64,000 nt of DNA. Origin: an uncultured Marinicella sp. GTDB lineage: Bacteria > Pseudomonadota > Gammaproteobacteria > Xanthomonadales > Marinicellaceae. The number at the start of each line of letters is the position of its first letter. The stretch's first letter is position 1. The stretch covers positions 124,001 to 188,000 of the forward strand of contig CANNAM010000005.1 of the NCBI GenBank assembly GCA_947502595.1, written 5' to 3'. Shown here piece after piece: positions 16,965-26,304 of this stretch. The position numbers and the translations under genes were made by a program. The notes beneath the pieces were generated by a model that was not told the DNA's origin, ran no database searches, and was given only the letters and a program-made list of their open reading frames with translations.

Positions 16965-17812
16965 AACCTAAGATTACCGCCAAAGATAAAAATGTCATGA
17001 CCTTCACACTGGCAATTTTGACCTTATCGGTGATTATTTTGGGTATATCGTTCAGTTACAGTGACAAAAACCCAGATGTGGTTCATAGCATGGATGTCAT
17101 TTTATCAAAAAAATCCAACATTGAAGCCCCTGAGGAAGCCGATTACCTGGCAGCCAACAACCAGTTAGGCGGTGGCGATCAACAACAACGCAGTCGACCC
17201 ACCAACCCATTCAGCGCCACATCACCGATTGATGATGGCATCAATAAGCAACATTCTGAGGAGCACCGTAAACAACAAACCAAACAAACCAACAACCGCA
17301 TAATCACCACCAAAAAAGCTGACAGCAACACCCAAAACAGCCAACAACAATTGGATAAAAAAGACCAACAAGCCGATGACCAACAATTGAGCAAGCAGCA
17401 ACGGTTGGCCAAGATTCAGGATGAAATCGCCAGAAAAATAGAAAAATACGCCAAAAAACCTCGCAGCAAATATGTCTCAAGCAGCACCAAAGCCTATGAA
17501 TTTGCCCCTTACATCAACGATTGGGTGAAAAAGATTGAGCGCACCGGCGACCTTAATTACCCAGAACAAGCCAAGCAAAAATCCTTTATCGGTAATGTCA
17601 TGTTATCAGTGGGTATCAATCGTGATGGCAGCATCCATGAGATTAAAGTCATCAAAAGCTCCGAACATAAATTCCTTGATAAAGCCGCTAAACACATTGT
17701 AGAACTGGCTCAACCCTTTGACCCTTTGCCCAACAGCAAAGAACAAGTCGACATCTTATACATCACCCGCACTTGGCAGTTTTTGCCAGGCCATCTGCTC
17801 AGAGAAAAGTAA
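16961..17812 (+). CDS. TonB family energy transducer (TonB3-like)
   Basis: The 283-residue protein has one TM segment near the N-terminus (about residues 13-31, MTFTLAILTLSVIILGISFS). A long hydrophilic Gln/Lys/Asn-rich periplasmic linker follows, then a C-terminal TonB fold (about 190-280: YPEQAKQKSFIGNVMLSVGI, GSIHEIKVIKSSEHKFLDKA). TonB proteins carry inner-membrane energy to outer-membrane receptors. In Pseudomonas the gene in this position (tonB3) affects twitching and pilus assembly, so a role with the adjacent Pil/Chp genes is possible (inference). No exbBD is nearby. It overlaps gshB by 4 bp. Confidence 0.85.
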   Translation: MKPKITAKDKNVMTFTLAILTLSVIILGISFSYSDKNPDVVHSMDVILSKKSNIEAPEEADYLAANNQLGGGDQQQRSRPTNPFSATSPIDDGINKQHSEEHRKQQTKQTNNRIITTKKADSNTQNSQQQLDKKDQQADDQQLSKQQRLAKIQDEIARKIEKYAKKPRSKYVSSSTKAYEFAPYINDWVKKIERTGDLNYPEQAKQKSFIGNVMLSVGINRDGSIHEIKVIKSSEHKFLDKAAKHIVELAQPFDPLPNSKEQVDILYITRTWQFLPGHLLREK

Positions 17813-17932
17813 CTTGTTAATTCATGGTTGGTGACGTATAAAAAAACCATACTTTACAACTAAGCAAACAGATCAAATGTATGCAAATATAGACATGAAC
17901 AAGCTCGAACCAGGCGATTAATTATATGACTG

Positions 17933-18736
17933 TTAATTTTGATTTTTTGTTGCCACAATTGCCAAGACCAGCGGAATTTTATTGTCTAAACCCCTGATTC
18001 TGAATTTCTTTTTTTCAATTTCAATGGTGTTATTAAAACAATCATAAGGCGAATAATCGAATTCATTCAGCGAGTTGATTGTCATGCCTTTTGTTATGAG
18101 ACTATTAATGACTTCACTCATACTGTGATTCCACACAACACACTCACCAGAGATTTCAGCATTTCTATCCGCGTAAGTACCTTCTTCGGTTTCCTTGATT
18201 GCACCAGAATTAAAATAGTTGTATTTAACCCTTTTGAAGTCATCATCAAACATCCATACCACTGGATGAAACTCTATAAAGTAAAATTGACCATTCGGCA
18301 CTAAAAACATAGAAATTATTTTTGACCATGTATTGAGGTCAGGCAGCCAACCAATTGTGCCGTAACTGGTGTATACAAGATCAAATTGTTCAGTCAAATG
18401 TTCAGGCAGTTCATATATATCACAGCAAATAAAAGTCGCAGATACATCCGTTTTTGCAGCAAGTTCATTGGCTTTCTGAATGGCTTTGTCGGAAAAATCA
18501 ACGCCGGTAACTTCAGCACCCAGCCTTGCCAATGACAATGTGTCCTGCCCAAAATGACATTGCAGATGCAATATTTTTTTACCTTTTATATCCCCAAGTA
18601 AATTCAATTCTATTTCATTCAAAGAAGTATCGCCTTTGATAAAACCCTCTACATCATAAAAGTCAGATTCATAATGATGTTCAGTTCGGTTATTCCAAGA
18701 TTTTTTATTTATTTCAATGTAATTTGTTTCTTTCAT
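17933..18736 (-). CDS. Class I SAM-dependent methyltransferase, substrate unknown
   Basis: The 267-residue protein has a Rossmann methyltransferase core: motif I as ILHLQCHFGQDTLSLARLGA, with the acidic end of strand 2 in VTGVDFSDKAI. CCDIYELP and YTSYGTIGWLPDL are typical of the UbiE/COQ5-like group acting on small molecules. The variable C-terminal half gives no substrate clue. Codon use looks more AT-rich and Lys/Asn-rich than its neighbours. With the adjacent SDR gene it interrupts an otherwise conserved gshB-tonB-yqgE-ruvX block, so horizontal acquisition is plausible. Confidence 0.85.
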   Translation of the reverse strand: MKETNYIEINKKSWNNRTEHHYESDFYDVEGFIKGDTSLNEIELNLLGDIKGKKILHLQCHFGQDTLSLARLGAEVTGVDFSDKAIQKANELAAKTDVSATFICCDIYELPEHLTEQFDLVYTSYGTIGWLPDLNTWSKIISMFLVPNGQFYFIEFHPVVWMFDDDFKRVKYNYFNSGAIKETEEGTYADRNAEISGECVVWNHSMSEVINSLITKGMTINSLNEFDYSPYDCFNNTIEIEKKKFRIRGLDNKIPLVLAIVATKNQN

Positions 18737-18921
18737 TTATTTCTTCTGTACAACGGAGTTGGGTTTAATGACAGCCTGCAGCAAAACTGTTTGAGCTGCA
18801 GATTGTTTGGTTGTTTCAAGCTCAACTTAAAAAAATGCGTCTGCAAGCCATGACTGGACAAAATTTTGCCAGCTGCCCGCATTATTGTTACAACTTTCTG
18901 TTGGTCACAAATGCTGTAAGT

Positions 18922-19734
18922 TCAGCCCATTTTCTTGATGTTGTGAATTACACCGCCATCCACCAGGATATCAGTTGCGGTGATAAAACGGGCGGCATCG
19001 CTGGCTAAAAAATAAACCACATCCGCGACTTCTTCAGGCGATCCATTGCGTTTCAATGGTGTGGCTTGTTTGATTTTCTCCATCCTTTCGGGGTGTTCTT
19101 CTGCTGCTTTTAAGCCCATGGGTGTGTCGATAACACCTGGGGATATGGTGACGATGCGCGCGCCCTTTGCGCCCCATTGGTCGGCATGTTTTTGGCTGAG
19201 TAACAGCACCCCGCGTTTGGCAAAGTTATACATGGTGTCTGAACTGCCGCCGACAAATCGACTCACTGAGGCGAATGAATCTGGTTTTTGTGGGTTGGCC
19301 AAGGCCACATCGTACTGCTCATTGGCTGGCACCACATGTGCCATCATCGAGGCAAACAGCACGGCCGACGAACCTGGCCCAGCCAATTCATAAAAGGCCT
19401 CTATCAACAATTCAGTTCCGACCAAATCGATGGTGTAAACTTTATTTAAATCCTGTACCGTTCCGCTGACACCCGCAGTATGCACCAAAGATTTCATAAC
19501 ACCTTGTTCAGCAACAAAGTCCCGCAACGCTGCCACATCAGCCTCATCAGTGATGTCACAAGCAAATCCTTTGGCCTTATACCCCGCTTCTATCAAAGTG
19601 GCCACCGAATGATCGACCATTTCTTGAGAATAATCAGTGATGATTAATGACTGACCTTTAAAGACTTTGGCACATGCCATCCCAATCCCACCAGCACCAC
19701 CGGTGATTACAATCAGTTGTTCTTGGTTGGTCAT
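18922..19734 (-). CDS. Short-chain dehydrogenase/reductase, substrate unknown
   Basis: The 270-residue classical SDR has the nucleotide-binding motif TGGAGGIGMACA, acidic CDITDEADV, and catalytic Ser (VLFASMMAH), Tyr and Lys (YNFAKRG, i.e. YxxxK). The C-terminus fits the family (SPGVIDTPMG, VVYFLASDAARFITATDILVDGG). Asp in IITDYS after strand 2 suggests NAD preference. It is not overlapped or tightly linked with either neighbour, so it may be a single-gene unit. Substrate cannot be inferred. Confidence 0.9.
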   Translation of the reverse strand: MTNQEQLIVITGGAGGIGMACAKVFKGQSLIITDYSQEMVDHSVATLIEAGYKAKGFACDITDEADVAALRDFVAEQGVMKSLVHTAGVSGTVQDLNKVYTIDLVGTELLIEAFYELAGPGSSAVLFASMMAHVVPANEQYDVALANPQKPDSFASVSRFVGGSSDTMYNFAKRGVLLLSQKHADQWGAKGARIVTISPGVIDTPMGLKAAEEHPERMEKIKQATPLKRNGSPEEVADVVYFLASDAARFITATDILVDGGVIHNIKKMG

Positions 19735-20082
19735 TTTTTACTCTCCATCAAATATAATTCATTGGATAAAAATGGCTGACAGACATTGAATACTGGGATC
19801 AATTGCAATTGAAACTCAACCCCAGAAGTTAACCAGTACAGCCAACATCGACTGTGTTGAACAGCCACAGGCCACTGTTAATTCTGACACGTCGATGTCA
19901 CTTTTACCACAGTTAAAGCGCAAATAAGCTGTGACCCTGATGACTTCCAAAAGCCGTCGCTTTGACGAACTTAATGCACCCTTTATCCCCCTCCATAGAT
20001 CTGCCACTTTAAAATTATATATTCACCACAATATAGATGGTGTCATCCAAACAAACTTATTCAAATCAGTTAAAATAACCTT
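19735..20082. other. Intergenic region upstream of yqgE and SDR gene
   Basis: These 348 bp lie between divergent genes. Short ORFs on either strand look random. The last 80 bases are AT-rich (for example TTAAAATTATATATTC near 20015) and probably contain the yqgE promoter, but no clear -35/-10 pair stands out. No repeat or hairpin was recognised. Confidence 0.6.
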
Positions 20083-20643
20083 ATGAACCTAACCAACCAA
20101 CTATTGATTGCCACTCCTGACATGCAAGATGAGCGTTTTCATCGTGCGGTGATTTTAATTTGTGAGCACAATGAACACGGTGCATTGGGGATTAACATCA
20201 ACTTGCCCAGCGATGTTCAGTTCAATGAGATTCTTGAAAGTTTACAGATCAACGAACCCACATTGTTTGAGCCGGAACAGTTTGTTTACGAAGGTGGTCC
20301 GGTTAACACCCAGTGCGGTTTCATCCTACACCAATCAGACAAACCCGCTGAACTTGAGTTTGAAAGCTCAATTCAAGTATCAGATTCTGTCAATTTAACC
20401 ACTTCAAAAGACATCATCAGAGCCATTGCCAACAACCAATTTAAAGACAAATGGTTGATGGCTTTGGGCTGTGCTACTTGGGATGCTGGCCAACTAGAAC
20501 AAGAAGTTGCTGACCATGCTTGGTTGATTGCTGATGCCAAAGACCATTTGATTTTTGATCACCACGCTGAACGCTGGGATTCCGCGTTGGCCATGATGGG
20601 TATCGAAGCCCATCAGTTAAGCAGCGACATTGGCCATGCCTGA
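20083..20643 (+). CDS. yqgE: YqgE/AlgH (UPF0301) family protein
   Basis: The 186-residue protein matches the YqgE/AlgH family: MNLTNQLLIATPDMQDERFH at the N-terminus, VILICEHNEHGALGININ, FVYEGGPVNTQCGFILH and ALGCATWDAGQLEQE. The biochemical role is unsettled; the Pseudomonas homologue AlgH was linked genetically to alginate regulation. It directly precedes ruvX and overlaps its start, a pairing found across many Gammaproteobacteria. Confidence 0.93.
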   Translation: MNLTNQLLIATPDMQDERFHRAVILICEHNEHGALGININLPSDVQFNEILESLQINEPTLFEPEQFVYEGGPVNTQCGFILHQSDKPAELEFESSIQVSDSVNLTTSKDIIRAIANNQFKDKWLMALGCATWDAGQLEQEVADHAWLIADAKDHLIFDHHAERWDSALAMMGIEAHQLSSDIGHA

Positions 20644-21097
20644 AAGCACTACCAAAGACCAGCATGAGTTTATTTTGGGTGTTGATTTTGGCCAGAAACG
20701 CATCGGCTTGGCAGTTGGCCAAACCCTTACCTGCAAAGCCAACCCATTAACCACATTGCACAACGACGGCGCTTTTTGGAAAAATTTAAAGCAACTAATC
20801 ACCGAGTGGAACATCAGTCAAATTGTGCTTGGATTGCCCCTAGACATGTCTGGAGAGGAACAAGAAATCACCAGACAAGTTAAAAATTTCAGCAAAAAAA
20901 TTCAACGACAAACCGAACTGCCCGTACATCTGGTCGATGAACGACTGACCTCTTACGTTGCTGAACGTGAGTTCAAAGATTCAAGACAAGCCAATTTGAG
21001 CAAAGCCAAACACAAAACACAAATTGATGCGATGGCGGCACAAATTATTCTCCAGTCCTGGTTTGACCAACAACAAAATACCGAGTCACGCTTATGA
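20636..21097 (+). CDS. ruvX: Putative pre-16S rRNA nuclease / RuvX (YqgF)
   Basis: The roughly 153-residue RNase H-fold nuclease shows the YqgF motif GVDFGQKRIGLAVGQ near the N-terminus and a second conserved block LVDERLTSYVAEREF. A late acidic residue (KTQIDAMAAQIIL) completes a DEDD-like site. In Escherichia coli it trims the 5' end of 16S rRNA. The ATG at 20636 is preferred to a TTG at 20630. It overlaps yqgE by 8 bp and pyrB by 4 bp, indicating one operon. Confidence 0.92.
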   Translation: MPESTTKDQHEFILGVDFGQKRIGLAVGQTLTCKANPLTTLHNDGAFWKNLKQLITEWNISQIVLGLPLDMSGEEQEITRQVKNFSKKIQRQTELPVHLVDERLTSYVAEREFKDSRQANLSKAKHKTQIDAMAAQIILQSWFDQQQNTESRL

Positions 21098-22023
21098 AGA
21101 GCCTAAAGCACCTGATAGACATCAAATCATTATCGAAAACTACCCTTGAAGCACTGTTCGATACTGCAGATACTTTAAAACAAACCCCCATCAAAGACAC
21201 CCAACTGTGGCACCAAGACAAATCTGCAATGGCTTTGTTTTTTGAAAACTCAACCCGTACATTGACCTCGTTCCAATTGGCCTGTCAACGTTTAGGGGTG
21301 GACGTCACGGCTTTGAATATCGCGCACTCATCGACCCAAAAGGGTGAAAGTATCAAAGACACAGTTGAGACTTTGAATGCGATGCAAACCGACTTATTCA
21401 TCGTCAGACACCAACAGAATCACATCCAACAGCAGATGGCTGATTGGCAACTAAGCAACCACGCAGGTCATGAAACCAGCATCATCAATGCTGGCGATGG
21501 CACCAACCAACACCCGACCCAAGGGTTGCTCGACTTATATACCATCAGACAGCATAAAAAAGACTTCAAACAAATCAAAGTCACCATCATCGGTGACATC
21601 AAACACTCAAGGGTGGCCAACTCTTTACTTGATGGCTTGCACACCATGGGCACCACAGACATTCATTTATTTGGCCCCAATAAATTCATTCCTGATACCC
21701 TCAAGCCATTTCAAGCCAGCTCCATGCAAGCGGCATTGACTGACAGTGATGTGGTGGTGATGTTGCGCATCCAAAAAGAACGTTTGGCAGCAGGTGTTGA
21801 TGTGAGCGTGGAAGACTGGCATCACAATTATGGTTTGAACAGTGAGCAACTGCTGTTAGCCAAACCAGATGCCATAGTGATGCACCCTGGACCAATGAAT
21901 CGCGGAGTTGAAATTTCAGATGCGGTGGCCGACGGTCCACAGTCAGTGATTTTGGAACAGGTCAGCAACGGCGTGTTGATGCGCCAGTCATTGATACACC
22001 ACCTGTTGATTCAAACTGATTAA
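21094..22023 (+). CDS. pyrB: Aspartate carbamoyltransferase catalytic subunit
   Basis: The 309-residue enzyme joins carbamoyl phosphate and aspartate in pyrimidine synthesis. It has the carbamoyl-phosphate site FFENSTRTLTSFQLA, GDGTNQHPTQGLLDLYTI, IIGDIKHSRVANSLL and MHPGPMNRGVEI, all typical of PyrB. The order yqgE-ruvX-pyrB resembles Pseudomonas except that pyrR is absent. It is followed by 167 bp without a recognisable terminator. Confidence 0.95.
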   Translation: MKSLKHLIDIKSLSKTTLEALFDTADTLKQTPIKDTQLWHQDKSAMALFFENSTRTLTSFQLACQRLGVDVTALNIAHSSTQKGESIKDTVETLNAMQTDLFIVRHQQNHIQQQMADWQLSNHAGHETSIINAGDGTNQHPTQGLLDLYTIRQHKKDFKQIKVTIIGDIKHSRVANSLLDGLHTMGTTDIHLFGPNKFIPDTLKPFQASSMQAALTDSDVVVMLRIQKERLAAGVDVSVEDWHHNYGLNSEQLLLAKPDAIVMHPGPMNRGVEISDAVADGPQSVILEQVSNGVLMRQSLIHHLLIQTD

Positions 22024-22190
22024 CTGTAAAGTACTGGCACCCAGTTCTGAATACCCTAAAAGTAACCAAGCTCAGCCAGCTAAATTCATCTGTAGGCGAA
22101 TTATTAGCGCTCTAATTTCGATGCAAGACCCTGTTCCGTTACGCTCAATGATTGGTGTATTTTATAGATTGAGCAGTTGATTATACCAAC

Positions 22191-22613
22191 TCATAATCTT
22201 GAATTGATTTCAAAAAGAAACAACACCCACATCGCCAACAGCACCAAGCTGGATAACAAAAACACTGAAAACCTTATGATGACTTTATTATAAAAGATGT
22301 GAATCAAGGCATGAAAATAACGCAAGCCCACATAGAGCCATGCCATGTTCAGTAAAATCTGCGCTTGCACTTCAGTAACCAAGATTAGCATTGCCAACAC
22401 ATAAAACAACAACGGCATTTCCAGCTGGTTATGAAACGCCCGGCCTAAGCGTTGAATCATGACTGGCCACTGGTCTTGGCCAGTCATCAATACATAATCT
22501 TTGGGGTGGACAGTGCGTTGAGAAACACTGCGGAAGCGCAAAAAGCCAACGGTAAATAAAATACCAAAAGTCAGAGCTACTTGTAAAAATACTGGAATTA
22601 TTATTTCAATCAT
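22191..22613 (-). CDS. MAPEG family membrane protein
   Basis: The 140-residue protein has four predicted TM segments and the MAPEG-type pattern RAFHNQLEMPLLFYVLAML, with the Asn, Glu and Pro of helix 2 used for glutathione or lipid substrate sites. Family members are glutathione-dependent membrane enzymes, but bacterial ones are mostly uncharacterised. It overlaps the upstream DUF2238 gene by 4 bp. Confidence 0.8.
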   Translation of the reverse strand: MIEIIIPVFLQVALTFGILFTVGFLRFRSVSQRTVHPKDYVLMTGQDQWPVMIQRLGRAFHNQLEMPLLFYVLAMLILVTEVQAQILLNMAWLYVGLRYFHALIHIFYNKVIIRFSVFLLSSLVLLAMWVLFLFEINSRL

Positions 22614-23227
22614 GAACTCACCTCAATTTGTTGCAACTGTTGATTGTGCCAATGACTGAGTACCAACAAAGCCACCACACTGCCGATCAAGGCCAAAAAC
22701 ATGTCAGACTGGGTATCCCACATATAACCTTGAGTGCCTAAAAATGACTCGGCATCTTCGCCACTCAGTAATGCCACCCACCACTCTATCAACTCATAAA
22801 ATGCTGAGAACGCCAAACAAAAGCACACCACGAAAAATCGCTGCCAAGCCTTGGAATTAAAAACGTGTTGTCGAATCACTATTTCACGACAGATAATGGC
22901 TGGTACAAAGCCTTGTACGAAATGACCCAACTTATCGTAATTATTGCGTTCAGGCCAGACACTTGTCATGAATTGATCAAATCCAGGCACCAAAGCATAA
23001 GTATAGTGGCCACCGACAATCAAAACAATGCAATGCACTAAAATCAGTACCACCAACAGGGGTGTTATTTGAACTTGCTTAACCACCATATACAACAGCA
23101 CCAATGCCCCAATCACAGCGGGAGACACCTCTAATGCCCAAGTTAAATAATCATGCGGCGCAATGGCTGACCAACCCAACACCAACAAAAACACCAGTGC
23201 CCATACCCATAACCCGGCTTTATTCAT
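22610..23227 (-). CDS. DUF2238 (YjdF-like) inner membrane protein
   Basis: The protein is about 205 residues with five or six TM segments. NNYDKLGHFVQGFVPAIICREI and AFSAFYELIEWW, then a D-T-Q-x-D-M motif (WDTQSDMFLALIGSVVALL), match the YjdF/DUF2238 family of unknown function. The start at 23227 is chosen because AGAGGTGA lies about 8 bases upstream; the frame extends to 23311 without such support. It is coupled to the MAPEG gene. Confidence 0.85.
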   Translation of the reverse strand: MNKAGLWVWALVFLLVLGWSAIAPHDYLTWALEVSPAVIGALVLLYMVVKQVQITPLLVVLILVHCIVLIVGGHYTYALVPGFDQFMTSVWPERNNYDKLGHFVQGFVPAIICREIVIRQHVFNSKAWQRFFVVCFCLAFSAFYELIEWWVALLSGEDAESFLGTQGYMWDTQSDMFLALIGSVVALLVLSHWHNQQLQQIEVSS

Positions 23228-23362
23228 GTATTTGTCACCTCTTGAATTAAGTGTCATGCTTTTATTGTAACGTACTTTGACTGACAGATTAAATCTAGCA
23301 TCCTGATTCAAACACTTTCTGCTTCAGACGAAGTTACTGCCAAAAATAACCAGCCATCAATC

Positions 23363-24022
23363 TCACTGCGTAAATACCATCAAAAAATCACCCTCTTCAA
23401 TAGATGCACTGGACCCATCAACTACAGCCTCCACTTGTACAGTCTGCGTCCTATATACCAGCCTTGTTTCACTGTTTGAGTAAGTTTGGGTTTGTTGCAT
23501 TGTACTTTGACAAACTGCCACTGGGCCATGTGCAGACAAACTGATGAAACCCGGTTTAGGACATGCTGGCGCCAGCTCTTGCAACAACTGTTGACCCAGT
23601 GCAATCACCAAATATGCAGCGGTATGAGCTGCAGTATTTTTAAAGCCGACTGAAAAGTTGTTAATTAAATAAAAGGCTTGATGGGCTTTCCCTGAAACCA
23701 TTCCATCACCATTGATACGCTGACCGTTCAAATCAGTTAACAAAACAATGGTTCGTGGGCCAGTGAGATGATCTGCCAACACGGCCGAAGGTGGGAGATC
23801 CAGTCTGAATACTCTGAGCTGTTGGTCTTGGTATAAGTCAGTGATGTATTGACTGGCAATTTGATCAATGTCTGCCATTTGACTCGGCAATAATGGTTGA
23901 GATTGGATGACTGGTTGCGTACAGCCGAACAGCAGTAAACAGCACAAGATATTGCTTTTCAAATTCACCTCAAATACGAACGATAAAGCTGTTATATCAT
24001 TTTCTGTAACCCAGTGGTACAA
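23363..24022 (-). CDS. Hypothetical lipoprotein
   Basis: I do not recognise a family. The open frame is 219 codons. A lipobox-like LLLFGC sits after a hydrophobic run (NILCCLLLFGC), so the mature protein should be a lipoprotein. The start is probably downstream of the first ATG, near a GTG at 23968 just before NLKSNILCC, which would leave a normal-length signal peptide. The body contains a short hydrophobic repeat-free region and several Gln-rich turns. It is a single gene, divergent from the class IV aminotransferase. Confidence 0.65.
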   Translation of the reverse strand: MYHWVTENDITALSFVFEVNLKSNILCCLLLFGCTQPVIQSQPLLPSQMADIDQIASQYITDLYQDQQLRVFRLDLPPSAVLADHLTGPRTIVLLTDLNGQRINGDGMVSGKAHQAFYLINNFSVGFKNTAAHTAAYLVIALGQQLLQELAPACPKPGFISLSAHGPVAVCQSTMQQTQTYSNSETRLVYRTQTVQVEAVVDGSSASIEEGDFLMVFTQ

Positions 24023-24097
24023 CAGAATTAAAAATTACGATTCACTCGCAATCGATTTCTGTTAATATTTTACGGGTATATATTTTAAGGAACAGGC

Positions 24098-25024
24098 ATG
24101 AGCAAAGGCACCCACGAATACATTGAGGACGAGCGCAATCGATCGGTATTAATCAACGTCAACGGTGAATTAATGCCCCGTGAAAAAGCCGTGGTATCGG
24201 TGTTTGACAGCGGTTTTATTCTTGGTGATGGTGTGTGGGAAGGTTTGCGCTTACATCATGGTACAGTGGTTTTCCTTGAAGACCATTTGAGGCGTTTGTA
24301 CCAAGGCGCCAAATCCTTGGATCTGGACATTGGCATGACACCCAAGGAGTTGTCCACACGCTTGTACGACACCCTGAAAGCCAATGACATGCATGACGGG
24401 GTACACATTCGATTGATGGTCACCCGCGGTGAAAAGATCACGCCGTACCAAGACCCCAGAGCCACCATTCCGGGCAGCACCATAGTCATCATTGCTGAAT
24501 ATAAAAATCCATCACCACGTAAAATTGAAGGCGGCATCCGCTTATTCACCACCCATGTCAGGCGTGGTTATCCCGATGTCCAAGATCAAAAAATGAATTC
24601 ACATTCAAAAATCAACTGCATCCAAGCATGTATCCAAGCCGCCAAAGCCGGTGCGGATGAGGCATTGATGCTCGATCCGCATGGTTTTGTGGCGACTTGT
24701 AACTCGACCCACTTTTTTATCGTTACCCAAGGTGAAGTTTGGACCTCAACTGGCGACTTTTGCTTAGGTGGCATCACCCGTTCTAAAATCATTCAAATTT
24801 GTGAGGACAACGACATACCAGTTAAACAAAAGAACTTTTCTTTGTTCGACGTGTATGGCGCAGATGAAGCATTTGTGACCGGCACTTTTGCTGGCATCAC
24901 TCCAGTCAATGAAGTGGATGGTCGTTTGATTGGTGATGGTTATTTTGGTGGTAAAGGGCGCGACATGATTCGCAAACTACAAGATTTATACATCGAACTG
25001 ATTCAAAGTGAGACTGCGCCATGA
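24098..25024 (+). CDS. Class IV aminotransferase (branched-chain or D-amino acid type)
   Basis: The 308-residue PLP enzyme has fold-type IV features: VFDSGFILGDGVWEGLRLHHG near residue 40, IRLMVTRGE, the PLP-binding Lys in MNSHSKINCIQA, EALMLDPHGFVATCNSTHFFIV, and GGITRSKIIQI. It could be an IlvE-like or D-amino acid aminotransferase; substrate cannot be told by eye. AAGGAACAGG precedes the ATG. It overlaps the next gene by 4 bp, so the two are translated together. Confidence 0.88.
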   Translation: MSKGTHEYIEDERNRSVLINVNGELMPREKAVVSVFDSGFILGDGVWEGLRLHHGTVVFLEDHLRRLYQGAKSLDLDIGMTPKELSTRLYDTLKANDMHDGVHIRLMVTRGEKITPYQDPRATIPGSTIVIIAEYKNPSPRKIEGGIRLFTTHVRRGYPDVQDQKMNSHSKINCIQACIQAAKAGADEALMLDPHGFVATCNSTHFFIVTQGEVWTSTGDFCLGGITRSKIIQICEDNDIPVKQKNFSLFDVYGADEAFVTGTFAGITPVNEVDGRLIGDGYFGGKGRDMIRKLQDLYIELIQSETAP

Positions 25025-25770
25025 AACCGGACAACTTAATCCGCATTGCCATGTGGTCTGGCCCCAGGAATATTTCAACCGCCATGCTGCGCGCTTGGGA
25101 GAATCGTCCCGATACCGTGGTGGTGGATGAACCCCTGTATGGACCGTATTTGGCCACCACCGGCAAACAACACGCTGCTTATGAAGCCATCAGACTGGTG
25201 CAAGGCAATGATTGGCGACCGATCGTTAAAGCATTGACCGAAGCCGTACCAGCAGAGGCGACAGCCCAAACTCAAATCTACTACCAAAAACACATGAGTC
25301 ATCATTTAACTGATGACATTGAACTGGAATTTGTGGATCACTTGCGCAACGGCTTTTTGCTGCGCCACCCGAATGATGTGCTGGCTTCTTATTTGCGCAA
25401 ACATCACCGCGCCACACCTGAAGACCTGGGCTTTCCACAACAGGTTAAATTATTCAATTGGATCAAACAGCGCAGCGGTAAAACACCGCCCATATTAGAG
25501 TCCAAAGACATCTTGATGGATCCGGCAGGCATGTTGAAAAAACTTTGTGTCGCTTTGGATGTGCCGTTTGATGCAGCCATGCTCTCTTGGCCCAAAGGTT
25601 ACCGAGATTCAGATGGCATCTGGGCAGAACATTGGTACAACCGGGTGATTGAGTCCACTGGGTTTTCTGAGTACCAGCCCAAAGAGAATAAGCTGAGCCA
25701 AGAGGAACAGCGCATTGCAGATGAATGCCTGCCCTATTTTGAAACTTTGCTTGAGCATAAAATTGATTAA
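25021..25770 (+). CDS. Sulfotransferase-like P-loop protein
   Basis: The 249-residue protein starts RIAMWSGPRNISTAMLRAWENRPDT, which resembles the 5'-phosphosulfate loop of PAPS sulfotransferases (SGPRNxST). LRHPNDVLASYLRKH is like the 3'-phosphate binding region, and WYNRVIESTGF is a typical tail. Such proteins often sit beside class IV aminotransferases. Whether it transfers sulfate or has another P-loop activity is unknown. Translation is coupled to the preceding gene through ATGA. Confidence 0.75.
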   Translation: MKPDNLIRIAMWSGPRNISTAMLRAWENRPDTVVVDEPLYGPYLATTGKQHAAYEAIRLVQGNDWRPIVKALTEAVPAEATAQTQIYYQKHMSHHLTDDIELEFVDHLRNGFLLRHPNDVLASYLRKHHRATPEDLGFPQQVKLFNWIKQRSGKTPPILESKDILMDPAGMLKKLCVALDVPFDAAMLSWPKGYRDSDGIWAEHWYNRVIESTGFSEYQPKENKLSQEEQRIADECLPYFETLLEHKID

Positions 25771-25782
25771 CCCAGGACGCTT

Positions 25783-26304
25783 ATGAATATTCAAACAGTG
25801 GTCATCGTATTTTTGCGATTAACTGCTTTGGTGTTGCTTTATTTTATCACCATCAATACGGTCAACTTTTTTTATACCCTTAATTACAGTGACTGGAGTA
25901 CATTAACCTTACTCACAATCGTCATCTGTTTTTTGAGCACGGCAGCCATTATTTTTTGGTTTTTTCCCAACCAACTATGTCAGAAGCTGTTGAAGGATAC
26001 AGATACATTGGCTGCGACTCCAATCAACACCTTTCAATGCATCCATACGGGGGTGGTCTTGCTGGGCTTAACTGTTTTCACTTTGGCTTTAATTGCTCTG
26101 GCACAATGGGTAATTTATTATGGCTTCATGAACGCACCACCAGAAATAAATAGCAGTTCTTTGTTAACAGTCGGTCTGTTAAACATCTTTGTTAGATTGA
26201 TTGTCGGTGCATTACTTTTAATCAAAAGCCATTGGATCACTCAGGCACTGTTGAAAATCAATGCTCCAGCTGACCGCGAAATAGACCGCGATCAGTTAGA
26301 TTGA
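25783..26304 (+). CDS. Hypothetical four-helix membrane protein
   Basis: The 173-residue protein has four hydrophobic segments (about residues 5-30, 40-62, 82-110 and 125-150) and a short charged tail. I recognise no family. It is 12 bp after the sulfotransferase-like gene, and its 3' end overlaps the convergent metL gene by 13 bp. It may belong to the same operon as the two genes before it. Confidence 0.7.
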   Translation: MNIQTVVIVFLRLTALVLLYFITINTVNFFYTLNYSDWSTLTLLTIVICFLSTAAIIFWFFPNQLCQKLLKDTDTLAATPINTFQCIHTGVVLLGLTVFTLALIALAQWVIYYGFMNAPPEINSSSLLTVGLLNIFVRLIVGALLLIKSHWITQALLKINAPADREIDRDQLD

